A stretch of DNA of 64,000 nt from Gerris lacustris. Lineage: Eukaryota; Arthropoda; Insecta; Hemiptera; Gerridae. The notes below the pieces were generated by a model. The model did not search any database. It saw only the letters and a list, made by a program, of their open reading frames with translations, and had not been told where the DNA came from. Numbering within the stretch: the stretch's first letter is position 1; each line of letters begins with the position of its first letter. Location: the NCBI GenBank assembly GCA_951217055.1, contig OX578276.1, positions 158,688,010-158,752,009 of the forward strand, written 5' to 3'. The translations under genes were made by a program, and so were the position numbers. This document shows positions 22,244-29,940 of the stretch, piece by piece.

Positions 22244-22684
22244 TTATACTACTTCGTCAGGTATTTTTATACGCTCGGTTTTGAATGTTATGTTAAACAT
22301 ATGCGACATAAATCTTAAAAATTCACCCCACACTATGGTTTGATTGTCATCAAAATTAATAATCATAGTTCTACCTGCATCATCTTTTGCGAGAGAGCGT
22401 AATCTTAAAAAATTATTATCTACGTAATTCTTAGTTGCAGTATCAAACATTTCAACTGGATCTCCTACATGACTCAGGCGTTTTCCGTCGAAATCAAACA
22501 CATCATTTTTTATATACTTTGTATCAAATGATTCACTGATCAAAATGTCTTTAAGATATTCAAGATTAACGGCATCGCTGTTTTCTTGAGGATTGCTTAC
22601 GTTTATAATACGCTGATGTCTAGCATCAATATCTCCAGAGTGATAGTTCTGGAGATAATGGCGTCCGTACTTATCCACGGGCAT
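22244..22684 (-). CDS. Fibre-like repeat protein
   Basis: 146 residues. Two repeats have the form seen in trimeric phage tail-fibre shafts ('rI.nv..P....DAv...Yl'): RHQRIINVSNPQENSDAVNL-type at residues 23-45 and RLSHVGDPVEMFDTATKNYV near 69-88. This suggests a trimeric fibre or vertex spike on the capsid, perhaps for host attachment, which is an inference from repeat style. It sits between integrase and DUF8207-like protein B in the leftward block, 18 bp upstream of the integrase start and 35 bp downstream of the DUF8207-like stop. There is no signal peptide or membrane segment. Confidence 0.65.
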   Translation of the reverse strand: MPVDKYGRHYLQNYHSGDIDARHQRIINVSNPQENSDAVNLEYLKDILISESFDTKYIKNDVFDFDGKRLSHVGDPVEMFDTATKNYVDNNFLRLRSLAKDDAGRTMIINFDDNQTIVWGEFLRFMSHMFNITFKTERIKIPDEVV

Positions 22685-22719
22685 TGTGAGACTGATACAT
22701 TTTCTGTCAAGTTTTCAAA

Positions 22720-23532
22720 TTAATATATGACTCCCTGAATCTTTAAAGAAGTGATTATCGACTGTATCTCTTCTGCATGTGAGTTCCCTGATTCTTCAGA
22801 GTTCCATAATAATTCAAGTCGGTATAGCATGTCTAAAATGTTGTTTGAACACGGCTTATAGACTCCTAGTTCCAAACCTCTCCCGAATAACGGAGCAATA
22901 ATCTTTGAGTATTTGTAACCCTTATTTGCGTTAATTGATTTATCTGCGGTATATGTTTTTTTGTGTGCATTTGTTTGCACCAGTATAGATTTATAGTTAT
23001 CCAAGTCCTCCTGATCATAGTGTTTCGGTTTATTCCGTGTTAACAATTGTAACAATCCTTCTGTATACTTATATCTGGAATCACCAATTCTTAAGTGTCT
23101 CTTTCCTAAACGTAACTGTGTATCTCCGATCCAGAATTTACTACCGTCAAATCTGGGGCCATAAATTCGATCACTTTTCTTATCCTCGGTCAACTCGAGA
23201 AAGTCCTTAACATCAAATATTTTCTTTTCGGAATATTCCTCTGTCGGTTCCTCCTCCTCCATCGCTACGGTATTGATTTCTTTAACAGTTTTTTCTACTT
23301 TATCGTCTTCGGTATTAGTTACTTCAATGACAGGCTTTTTTAACTCTTCTACTTTAACCCCTTTGGATGCAATTTCACCTGCTATTGTATCCAGAGGTTC
23401 TTTAAGGAGTGCCACCTGTCTTTTAATTATTTCCTTTTGTTCTGCTAAATCATTTTTCAGCGATTGCATTTTCAGTCTAACTGTCTCAGCCATTTTAGCG
23501 ATTTTTTCTGTCATTACACGCTCAGTCTCCAT
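22720..23532 (-). CDS. DUF8207-like protein B
   Basis: 270 residues beginning METERVMTEK. Residues 1-75 form a heptad-rich coiled coil (KIAKMAETVRLKMQSLKNDL). A Glu-rich linker (EEEEPTEEYSEK) follows. The domain at about 120-205 reads DRIYGPRFDGSKFWIGDTQL, RYKYTEGLLQLLTRNKPKHY and DLDNYKSILVQTNAHK, the DUF8207 pattern shared with protein A. Family members are frequent in arthropod Polinton-linked loci; their role is unknown. Structural or DNA-linked roles are both possible. The ATPase gene ends 6 bp before its start, so the two are probably co-transcribed. Confidence 0.75.
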   Translation of the reverse strand: METERVMTEKIAKMAETVRLKMQSLKNDLAEQKEIIKRQVALLKEPLDTIAGEIASKGVKVEELKKPVIEVTNTEDDKVEKTVKEINTVAMEEEEPTEEYSEKKIFDVKDFLELTEDKKSDRIYGPRFDGSKFWIGDTQLRLGKRHLRIGDSRYKYTEGLLQLLTRNKPKHYDQEDLDNYKSILVQTNAHKKTYTADKSINANKGYKYSKIIAPLFGRGLELGVYKPCSNNILDMLYRLELLWNSEESGNSHAEEIQSIITSLKIQGVIY

Positions 23533-23538
23533 TGCAAA

Positions 23539-24249
23539 CTAACTATGACTTTCAAAATCATCAGGTATTATATATTGATCCAAGTTACGACGATACCTTC
23601 CATTATGTATTTCGAATTCGGGGATAATTGTTAAAAATGAATACTTACCTCCTGACCATGCATAGTTACATATTTTAACAAACTTGTCAAAACCCATATC
23701 AAAAATATGATTCTGAAATGCGTGACGTAAATTGAGATGGTCCTGTGGAAATAAAATACACATGTTTGCATTGTCTCTTATCATACGTTTAGGTATTTTA
23801 GAATATGTTTGACAAAGGTAAAAACTATCTACATGACGATGCCTGCCCATTGAAAAGAAATCCAATATTTTCTCCTGTTTTGCACTAGCGATATCATCAA
23901 ATATAAACACAGAATTTGGTTTAGCGTCTTGAGTAGAAACTACTTCCTGATCATTTGAATATGTAAAGTATCCCATCTCAGGTATTTGTTCGAATATCTG
24001 TTTTAATAAATTAAATTTCGGTTGGAATAGAGAATGAGAAAAAACGTAAACATTCTCGAAACGTAGACCTTTTGGGTGTGTCAATAGTACTACAACTACA
24101 TTTGTTTTACCGCAGTTTGACGGACCACTAATGAGACAACGTATGCTATTAGGAAGTAGGGGAGAATGACGGATCAACGATTGCTCATATTCGCTAAACG
24201 GTAAAACATCTTCGATCTTTAGTGACACATCCTGTTGTTCCAACTTCAT
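23539..24249 (-). CDS. FtsK/HerA-type DNA-packaging ATPase
   Basis: 236 residues. Walker A GPSNCGKT is at 42-49 and Walker B SVFIFDD at 113-119, followed by a sensor-like LCQTYSKIPKRMIRDNANMC region. Length and motif spacing fit the A32-like packaging ATPases of Polintons, virophages and adenovirus-like viruses, which pump genomic DNA into preformed capsids. The region around LISGPSNCGKTNVVVVLL is strongly hydrophobic, as usual for the P-loop strand. It is the first gene of the leftward block and diverges from the PLA2 gene across 50 bp. Confidence 0.92.
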   Translation of the reverse strand: MKLEQQDVSLKIEDVLPFSEYEQSLIRHSPLLPNSIRCLISGPSNCGKTNVVVVLLTHPKGLRFENVYVFSHSLFQPKFNLLKQIFEQIPEMGYFTYSNDQEVVSTQDAKPNSVFIFDDIASAKQEKILDFFSMGRHRHVDSFYLCQTYSKIPKRMIRDNANMCILFPQDHLNLRHAFQNHIFDMGFDKFVKICNYAWSGGKYSFLTIIPEFEIHNGRYRRNLDQYIIPDDFESHS

Positions 24250-24320
24250 GTTTTCAACTGTGTTTGAGACTAATTTTACTATAGTATAAATAGATAGACA
24301 TGAATCGTTACAACCACAGT
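24250..24320. promoter_or_regulatory. Compact bidirectional promoter
   Basis: TATAAATA (24,285-24,292) lies between the divergent ATPase and PLA2 genes. It reads TATTTATA on the other strand, about 36 bp from the ATPase ATG, a fitting TATA distance for the leftward transcript. On the plus strand it is only 8 bp from the first PLA2 ATG but 29 bp from an in-frame ATG at codon 8 (24,321). Confidence 0.55.
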
Positions 24321-25052
24321 ATGACTCTATCTGTTAAAGGCTTAGGATTAATAAACAGCGCTATCAATAAACTACCGTTTGAATTACATCTGCCTTCATA
24401 TAATTATTGTGGTCCAGGTACTAAATTGGCCAAACGTTTAAAGAGAGGAGACAAACCTGTAAACGAATTAGATCGTGCATGTTTAGAACACGATATAGCG
24501 TATTCAAAAAGTAAAGAGGTTAGTGACAGACATAAACCCGATAAGACTCTTATAGAAAAGGCTTGGAGTCGTGTGAAAGCTGCTGATTCATCGTTAGCTG
24601 AAAAAACCTCTGCATATCTGGTAACAAATATAATGAAAGGTAAAGTCAAAGTTGGAGGCAAATTAGGAAACAAGGCTAAACCTAAAAAGAAGAAGACAGG
24701 TGGAGGAGTTAGCAAGAAGAAGAAACAGAATGAACAACAAGTGACGGCTGCCGTACGTACCGTTAAGAAAGTTGTAAAACGAAAACCTCGTTTATTAAAA
24801 AATCCTACAAAAGGGGGGTTTTTGCCCCTAGTTTTAGCAGGGCTTGGAGCGTTAGGCAGTCTTGTCGGTGGTTCGTCTGCGGCTTTGAAAGCCTACAATG
24901 ACTCTAAGACTGCACAAAAAACTCTAGAAGAGGTAGCCCGACACAATAGAGTTTTAGAACATCAATCCGTAGGTAATGGATTCTACTTGGCACCGTATAA
25001 AGTTGGTTCGGCAGTACACAGGACCAAACATCGTAAGACACAAAAAAACTAA
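24300..25052 (+). CDS. Parvovirus-like phospholipase A2 / minor virion protein
   Basis: 250 residues. The PLA2 core shows a calcium loop NYCGPGT at 35-41 and the catalytic pair CLEHD at 61-65 (H64, D65), followed by IAYS. This matches the secreted-PLA2-like domain of parvovirus VP1, which opens endosomal membranes during entry. Residues 115-165 are Lys-rich. Residues 172-198 form a Gly/Ala/Leu hydrophobic segment (GGFLPLVLAGLGALGSLVGG) recalling adenovirus core or membrane-lytic proteins. The C-terminus is basic. Given the TATA position, initiation at M8 (MTLSVKGLGL) is plausible. The stop overlaps the protease start (TAATG). Confidence 0.9.
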   Translation: MNRYNHSMTLSVKGLGLINSAINKLPFELHLPSYNYCGPGTKLAKRLKRGDKPVNELDRACLEHDIAYSKSKEVSDRHKPDKTLIEKAWSRVKAADSSLAEKTSAYLVTNIMKGKVKVGGKLGNKAKPKKKKTGGGVSKKKKQNEQQVTAAVRTVKKVVKRKPRLLKNPTKGGFLPLVLAGLGALGSLVGGSSAALKAYNDSKTAQKTLEEVARHNRVLEHQSVGNGFYLAPYKVGSAVHRTKHRKTQKN

Positions 25053-25435
25053 TGTCTTTGCTCCCTGTAAATGCAATGTCTAATTACGATCTAGATCTTT
25101 ACGCTAAAATTCTACGCATACCCAATTATCGTGGGACGTTTATGCAAAATAACTTACCCAACAAGCGTAAACCTTTAGAATGTTTGATATATAATCTCGA
25201 TAACAGACAAAATGGACAGGGAACCCATTGGGCCTGTGTTATAGTTTACGAGCCTATATCGCTAGTGTTTGATAGTTACGGATTACCCCCACCACCATCC
25301 GTAAAAGAATATTTACGAGGGAGCTGTATATTTTTTAACGAAGAGCAAGTGCAATTTGACGGAGAACTGTGCGGTCCGCTTTGTCTAGCGTTTCTTTATA
25401 TGGTGATGTTTACGTTAGTTGACAGTCAGAAATGA
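25052..25435 (+). CDS. Adenain-like cysteine protease
   Basis: 127 residues. Catalytic elements in order are H59 in GTHWACVIV, D74 in VFDSYG, a Gln near 99-101, and C107 in ELCGPLCLAF. This is the H-D/E-Q-C arrangement of adenovirus protease and the Ulp1-related enzymes of Polintons and virophages. They cut capsid and core precursors during particle maturation. It is short compared with adenain (about 200) but complete around all catalytic residues. The ATG overlaps the PLA2 stop by one base and its own stop overlaps the penton start by four (ATGA). Confidence 0.9.
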   Translation: MSLLPVNAMSNYDLDLYAKILRIPNYRGTFMQNNLPNKRKPLECLIYNLDNRQNGQGTHWACVIVYEPISLVFDSYGLPPPPSVKEYLRGSCIFFNEEQVQFDGELCGPLCLAFLYMVMFTLVDSQK

Positions 25436-26169
25436 ATTATACGTTCACTCTAACGGGTACGAGCTCTGAACTCGTATCAGATATTTTTCCACCAGTTGAA
25501 TTAAATAATGAAAATTATTCTATAGCAGTCGTAAGTTTTACCGGTTATAATTCGTTCCCTAACGTCATTGAAAATGTTAATAATAAATTGCATATTATAG
25601 ATAACAACGGGGTTACAGACGTCATAGAGTTTCCAACAGGATCCTATGAAATTACAGGACTAAACTCATATTTAAGCAAACAACTTGAAAGAAGAAATTA
25701 CTCTATAAAATTTATCGGAAATAATAATACTCTAAAGACTGAAATTAAGTCGAATGTACAAATTGATTTTTCCAAACCTCATTCTATCGGTTCTCTAATA
25801 GGGTTTGACCCTGTAATGAAAAAACTGAAAAACTCCCGTTTGGAAGCTGATCGTATTGTAGACATATCACCTGTTCAAATTGTACAAGTTGAATGTAATA
25901 TAGCTGAAGGTGTATATAGCAATGCACTGCGTAACGATAATGCCAGTGTACGAACCCATGTCATTCATTCGTTTGCACCAAAGGTAGCGCCAGGGTATAA
26001 ATTATTGGACACTCCTAGTAAACTTATTTATTACCCTGTCAGGACTCATAGAGTAGACAACATAAAACTTCGCTTGTTAGATCAAAATTTTAGATTATTG
26101 GACTTTAGAGGAGAACGTGCTACTGTAGTATTGCATATGACTAACAATAACAATGGCTCTGGATTTTAG
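25432..26169 (+). CDS. Penton-like minor capsid protein (single jelly roll)
   Basis: 245 residues, beta-rich. It has FTLTGTSSELVSDIFPPVEL, NYSIAVVSFTGYNSFPNV, IEFPTGSYEI, then VQVECNIAEGVYSN, PKVAPGYKLLDTPSKLIYYP and NIKLRLLDQNFRLLDF. This conserved order is that of Polinton/adintovirus-type penton proteins, which form pentameric vertices. The protein ends NNNNGSGF. Position between protease and capsid gene fits. The stop overlaps the start of the small basic protein by 17 nt. Confidence 0.85.
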   Translation: MNYTFTLTGTSSELVSDIFPPVELNNENYSIAVVSFTGYNSFPNVIENVNNKLHIIDNNGVTDVIEFPTGSYEITGLNSYLSKQLERRNYSIKFIGNNNTLKTEIKSNVQIDFSKPHSIGSLIGFDPVMKKLKNSRLEADRIVDISPVQIVQVECNIAEGVYSNALRNDNASVRTHVIHSFAPKVAPGYKLLDTPSKLIYYPVRTHRVDNIKLRLLDQNFRLLDFRGERATVVLHMTNNNNGSGF

Positions 26170-26299
26170 TAGTTATAAAATACGTAGAGGTTCGAAGAAG
26201 ACCGTTCACGGTTCAGGTCTTATTCAATATATTCCAACGAGGTTCGTAAATTTGTTGGAACGTAAAGGATACAATGTGCGGTCTACATGGATGTTTTAA
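26153..26299 (+). CDS. 48-residue basic protein
   Basis: This short frame overlaps the penton 3' end. It begins MALDFSSYKIRRGSKK, has HGSGLIQYIPTRFVNLLERK and ends TWMF. It is about 20 percent Arg/Lys, which would suit a small core or DNA-condensing peptide. I do not recognise a named family. The overlap with penton and the intact frame support it; the small size keeps confidence moderate. Confidence 0.55.
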   Translation: MALDFSSYKIRRGSKKTVHGSGLIQYIPTRFVNLLERKGYNVRSTWMF

Positions 26300-26305
26300 A
26301 AACGA

Positions 26306-26313
26306 TATAAATA
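26306..26313 (+). promoter_or_regulatory. TATA box for the major capsid gene
   Basis: TATAAATA, same octamer as at 24,285. It is followed 22-30 bp later by tacacagtt, an initiator-like position, and the capsid ATG lies at 26,364. Together these suggest a separate transcript for the capsid gene. Confidence 0.55.
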
Positions 26314-26363
26314 CTCTGGTTAGAATGAGCTAGTACACAGTTACGGCTGAACCTCTTTACACT

Positions 26364-27590
26364 ATGGACCTGTTGGATATTGCTCAACCTCCTACGTTTC
26401 AAGAGGAGATAACCCGTTATCAATGGCATACTTTTAATCCGTATGTAACAAGTGGTGAATATGCAAACAACGATGAAATTCGCATTGCCGCTCACTCTCA
26501 AGACATTCTCACTCATCCGGAGAAAAGTTATATTGCTGTGGATGTGTCTGTTACATCGGAGACTACAGGGGGAGCAGCAGATCTTAAAACACAACTCGTA
26601 AACAATGCAATGGCTCATTTGTTCAGTGAAATAAGATACGAATTAAATGGCGTAGAGGTTGATTCTGTTAGAAATTTAGGTGTCGCTAGCACTCTAAAAG
26701 GTCTAGTATCGCTGAATCCCGAACACTCTAAAGCTTTAAGTAACGCTTGTTGGCTGAGTGAACCTAATAAAACGATAGCTATTAACGGAAAATATTCATT
26801 TTTAATTCCTTTAAAGCAATTACTCGGTTTTGCCGAATTTTACCAAAGGATTGTAATACATATGAAACAAGAACTTATTTTAGTGCGTGCTCAGTCTAAC
26901 AACGAGGCTATACTTCGAAAACAGGGAGTAGAGGACAAGACATTTTCTTTAAAAATAGTCAAAGTATCATGGCTTTTACCTGTCGTAGAGTTGGACGATC
27001 GCTCCCGGCTTAAAATGCTCACAATCTTACAAAGAGATCAACCTATAACAATGGCTTTCCGTAGTTGGGAGTGTTTGTACTATCCCACTTTACCAGTAAC
27101 AGACAGGCAAACATGGTCCGTAAAACTTTCCAACAGTCTGGAAAAACCCCGCTTTGTATTATTAGCTTTTCAAACCGATCGTAGAAATAATATTCATAAA
27201 AATTCCAGTATGTTTGATCACTGCGACCTACGTAACATTAAATTATATTTGAACGGAGAAACGTACCCTTACGACGATTTAAACCTCAATTTTAACACAA
27301 ATGGTTACGCTATGCTTTATGAAATGTATAGTCAATTTCAAACATCTTATTACCAGAAGCAAAATCCTAAACCGTTATTGACCCCAGAAGAATTTAAAAA
27401 TTTAGCCCCCATCATAGTAATTGATTGTAGCAAACAAAAAGATGCAGTGAAACCTTCTTCTGTTGACGTTCGCTTAGAATTTTCTGCCAGATCAAATTTC
27501 CCTCCCAATACTAGTGCATATTGTCTAATACTTCATGATCGTTTAGTTCAATATACTCCGTCGGACGGTAGAATACAAAAATTAGTATAA
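26364..27590 (+). CDS. Hexon-like major capsid protein (double jelly roll)
   Basis: 408 residues. The N-terminus (MDLLDIAQPPTFQEEITRYQ) and strands such as ATSSYIAVDVSV-type SYIAVDVSVTSE, MAHLFSEIRYELNGVEVDSV and NKTIAINGKYSFLIPLKQLLGF are the conserved first-barrel words of Polinton/adintovirus-type capsid proteins. The second half has MAFRSWECLYYP and RNIKLYLNGETYPYDDLNL. Such proteins trimerise into pseudohexameric capsomers. Length suits a compact member. The frame is intact, so the element could build a shell. It is preceded by its own TATA box. Confidence 0.88.
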   Translation: MDLLDIAQPPTFQEEITRYQWHTFNPYVTSGEYANNDEIRIAAHSQDILTHPEKSYIAVDVSVTSETTGGAADLKTQLVNNAMAHLFSEIRYELNGVEVDSVRNLGVASTLKGLVSLNPEHSKALSNACWLSEPNKTIAINGKYSFLIPLKQLLGFAEFYQRIVIHMKQELILVRAQSNNEAILRKQGVEDKTFSLKIVKVSWLLPVVELDDRSRLKMLTILQRDQPITMAFRSWECLYYPTLPVTDRQTWSVKLSNSLEKPRFVLLAFQTDRRNNIHKNSSMFDHCDLRNIKLYLNGETYPYDDLNLNFNTNGYAMLYEMYSQFQTSYYQKQNPKPLLTPEEFKNLAPIIVIDCSKQKDAVKPSSVDVRLEFSARSNFPPNTSAYCLILHDRLVQYTPSDGRIQKLV

Positions 27591-27659
27591 AAGAAAAAGA
27601 GAAAATCTAGTAGACAACGAACATTCGAGCCGATAACATCTCTCTCTCTAGTTTCCAAC

Positions 27660-28310
27660 ATGACGACCGGTATTTTTGATATTCAATTCTATCACGGTTC
27701 ACGTATGGTTCGCGAAATTGCATTGCTAGAACTGCCGTGTAAACTAGTGTTTCATCTAACTTTCTCTCAGGATGACTCTATATACTTGCCGGACTTTGAA
27801 ACTAAAATTTTCTCTGATTATCCTGAACATAATTTTACACATATGAATAATCTATTGTACCATCTATTAGATCTATATTTTCGTAAGTACGATTTCATTT
27901 TAATGAAAGGAAAGGACAAATTCATGTATCTACGACATTTATTCACAAAACATCAGATTTACATGTTGGATTCATTTAACTGCCCTAGAGTGAAACATTT
28001 GGATAATAATGAGTACCATTGTTTTACACATAAAGAGAAGATTGCATGTGCTGTATCTAGAGTTTTTGCATTGGGTAACTGGTGTGTGGAAAATGACTTA
28101 AGTTTATATAACATGACAACCAGATTGCAGACTTTTAAGAACTGGGGGGTAAACATAGAACCGGAAAAACTAGCTGCTAACGGTATGATCCAGTGGAATA
28201 AAAATATTACACGTTGTGTATACTGCAAAGAATATATAAACGGGTGGGATAATTGTACAAATATTAACGATCATCACAAATGGAGTTCACCAGATTGTCT
28301 TCTAGTCTAA
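27660..28310 (+). CDS. BIR-domain (IAP-like) protein with Cys/His N-domain
   Basis: 216 residues. The C-terminal domain (155-213) has RLQTFKNWG, a GMIQW block, then C186-x2-C189-x16-H206-x6-C213, the exact BIR zinc spacing of inhibitor-of-apoptosis proteins, with GWDNC in the usual W-D position. There is no RING, so it may bind caspases or IAP antagonists without ubiquitin-ligase activity. The N-terminal 145 residues (FDIQFYHGSRMVREIALLEL, FILMKGKDKFMYLR, C121-x2-H124-x5-C130, then LGNW) match the N-domain of the protein at 18,862-19,818 and look like a degraded nuclease-type fold. It is the last gene of the capsid block, with AATAAA at 28,362. Confidence 0.8.
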   Translation: MTTGIFDIQFYHGSRMVREIALLELPCKLVFHLTFSQDDSIYLPDFETKIFSDYPEHNFTHMNNLLYHLLDLYFRKYDFILMKGKDKFMYLRHLFTKHQIYMLDSFNCPRVKHLDNNEYHCFTHKEKIACAVSRVFALGNWCVENDLSLYNMTTRLQTFKNWGVNIEPEKLAANGMIQWNKNITRCVYCKEYINGWDNCTNINDHHKWSSPDCLLV

Positions 28311-28476
28311 CTAATTGTTGAATAATTTGATGTATTTAATACATGTATAATATTGTAATATAATAAAAAAAAATATAACTTTGAAGTTGTTGTTTATATT
28401 TTTTAATTAGGTTCCTCAAAACTTAGTAATATTGTTCAATATCTAATTTACTCTAGTGTAGAATAAGTAGGTTTTT

Positions 28477-28848
28477 CTAATAGAGACATAAGTTAAATAC
28501 AACGAATAGTAACTGTGATTTTTCTAAATAAGATTGTTCTGCAAATATATCCTGCACAGATTTTTCTGGATTGTATTCCACAATTTCATTGTCCTCCAGA
28601 AATTTCGTTTGATCAGTATTTTGGGTTTCTGTTTGAGAATCGTCAATATCTGTAGAAGTAGATACGTTCGAAACTGACTTTGGGAGATTTTTCTTGCCTT
28701 TCAAACCTACATCTAATAATTGAATAAAAGGTACATAGAAATCAAGCATATTTCGTATTTTATCATTTTTAAACAATTTATTCTTGTAATACTTGGCTCT
28801 CAAATTGTATTTGGAACTAATTAAATCGGCTAACACATTGTACGTCAT
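28477..28848 (-). pseudogene. Truncated TIR copy of DUF8207-like protein A
   Basis: 123 codons from the ATG at 28,848. The first 114 are the same as in the left copy because they lie in the TIR. After the TIR edge at 28,507 the frame adds nine unrelated residues and stops. The DUF8207 domain is missing. It might still be made as a short N-domain protein, since its upstream sequence is identical to that of the full gene. Confidence 0.7.
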
Positions 28849-29075
28849 TATGTAGACAGTAATCAACTGATCTTAGTTGTAAAAAATCATCGATTAAATA
28901 TCTTTCTCTAGCTTTTGTTACACAAACTGTGTATAAAAAATGCTTACATACTATAGATTATTCTATATGCATTTAAATACAAAATGTATTGTGTATTTTT
29001 TAACATAATATAATTTTAACTTGTGATAGATAAATTACAAAGAGATACACTAACACTAAAGGATATGTTATACGT

Positions 29076-29119
<44 letters not shown>

Positions 29120-29251
29120 GTGTATGTGTGTAAGTGTTATATAGTTAGTTGCTTAAATACTTATATATAATATAATAAATTGTTTTTAACAATTTTCAGT
29201 TTATCATTAAATATATCTAGAGTTGTAGAGTGACAAAGAAAGAAAATACAG

Positions 29252-29337
<86 letters not shown>

Positions 29338-29560
29338 AACTAAAAATAAAATTATTTGATTTAATAAAATTATTATGAGAGATCTAAGCTTGTCAGCAAA
29401 AAAATAATACAATGGAAAAAACACGTGCCGTTTCCGTTAGCCTTGCCTTCGCTCTACTTCCCTCTCTCTCTACTCCTTATAAGGTATAGGAAAGAGAAAG
29501 AGAGTATGAAAATGTCGACCTCTGTTCTCTCTTATAGATGCATTTGTACATTGTTTTCCA

Positions 29561-29639
29561 AGCGGTCAAATGTCTAAGTCGATAGAGCGTTCGCTCGGCA
29601 CCTGGGAAGTCGGGGTTCAAATCCCAGATATACATTTTT
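29561..29639 (+). ncRNA. tRNA-like Pol III unit, right TIR
   Basis: A-box-like TGTCTAAGTCGA (29,571-29,582) matches 10 of 12 consensus positions. B box GGTTCAAATCC (29,614-29,624) matches 10 of 11. The spacing is tRNA-like, and TTTTT at 29,635-29,639 gives a Pol III stop, so the predicted RNA is about 70-80 nt. The T arm folds (4 of 5 pairs around TTCAAAT), the D arm is weak, and the acceptor stem does not pair. It could be a SINE head or tRNA relic, or a small viral RNA gene. Confidence 0.6.
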
Positions 29640-29712
29640 AACGTTTACAGGCCCCAGGTTCAGAGGCGAGGGCGCTATATTCAAATTGAAAATAATAAAA
29701 GTAATTGACGTA

Positions 29713-29940
29713 CTAGGTAGTCTAGGAGGGGGGTAACCCGGCAAATTCAAAAATAATAAATACGAAAATTCAGAATCCAGCATGGCCGACACGTGACGTA
29801 AGAGGGGGGCTCAGAGGGGGGTAACCCGGCAAATTCAAAAATAATAAATACGAAAATTCAGAATCCAGCATGGCCGACACGTGACGTAAGAGGGGGGCAC
29901 AGAGGGGGGTAACCCGGCAAATTCAAAAATAATAAATACG
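29713..29940. repeat. 88-bp tandem repeat in right TIR
   Basis: Mirror of the left array with the same copy number and the same two CACGTGACGTAA motifs. Confidence 0.85.

Noticed and set aside
29561..29639. Calling the TIR unit a functional tRNA
   Set aside because: The acceptor stem does not pair and the D and anticodon stems are weak, so only a tRNA-like Pol III unit is claimed.
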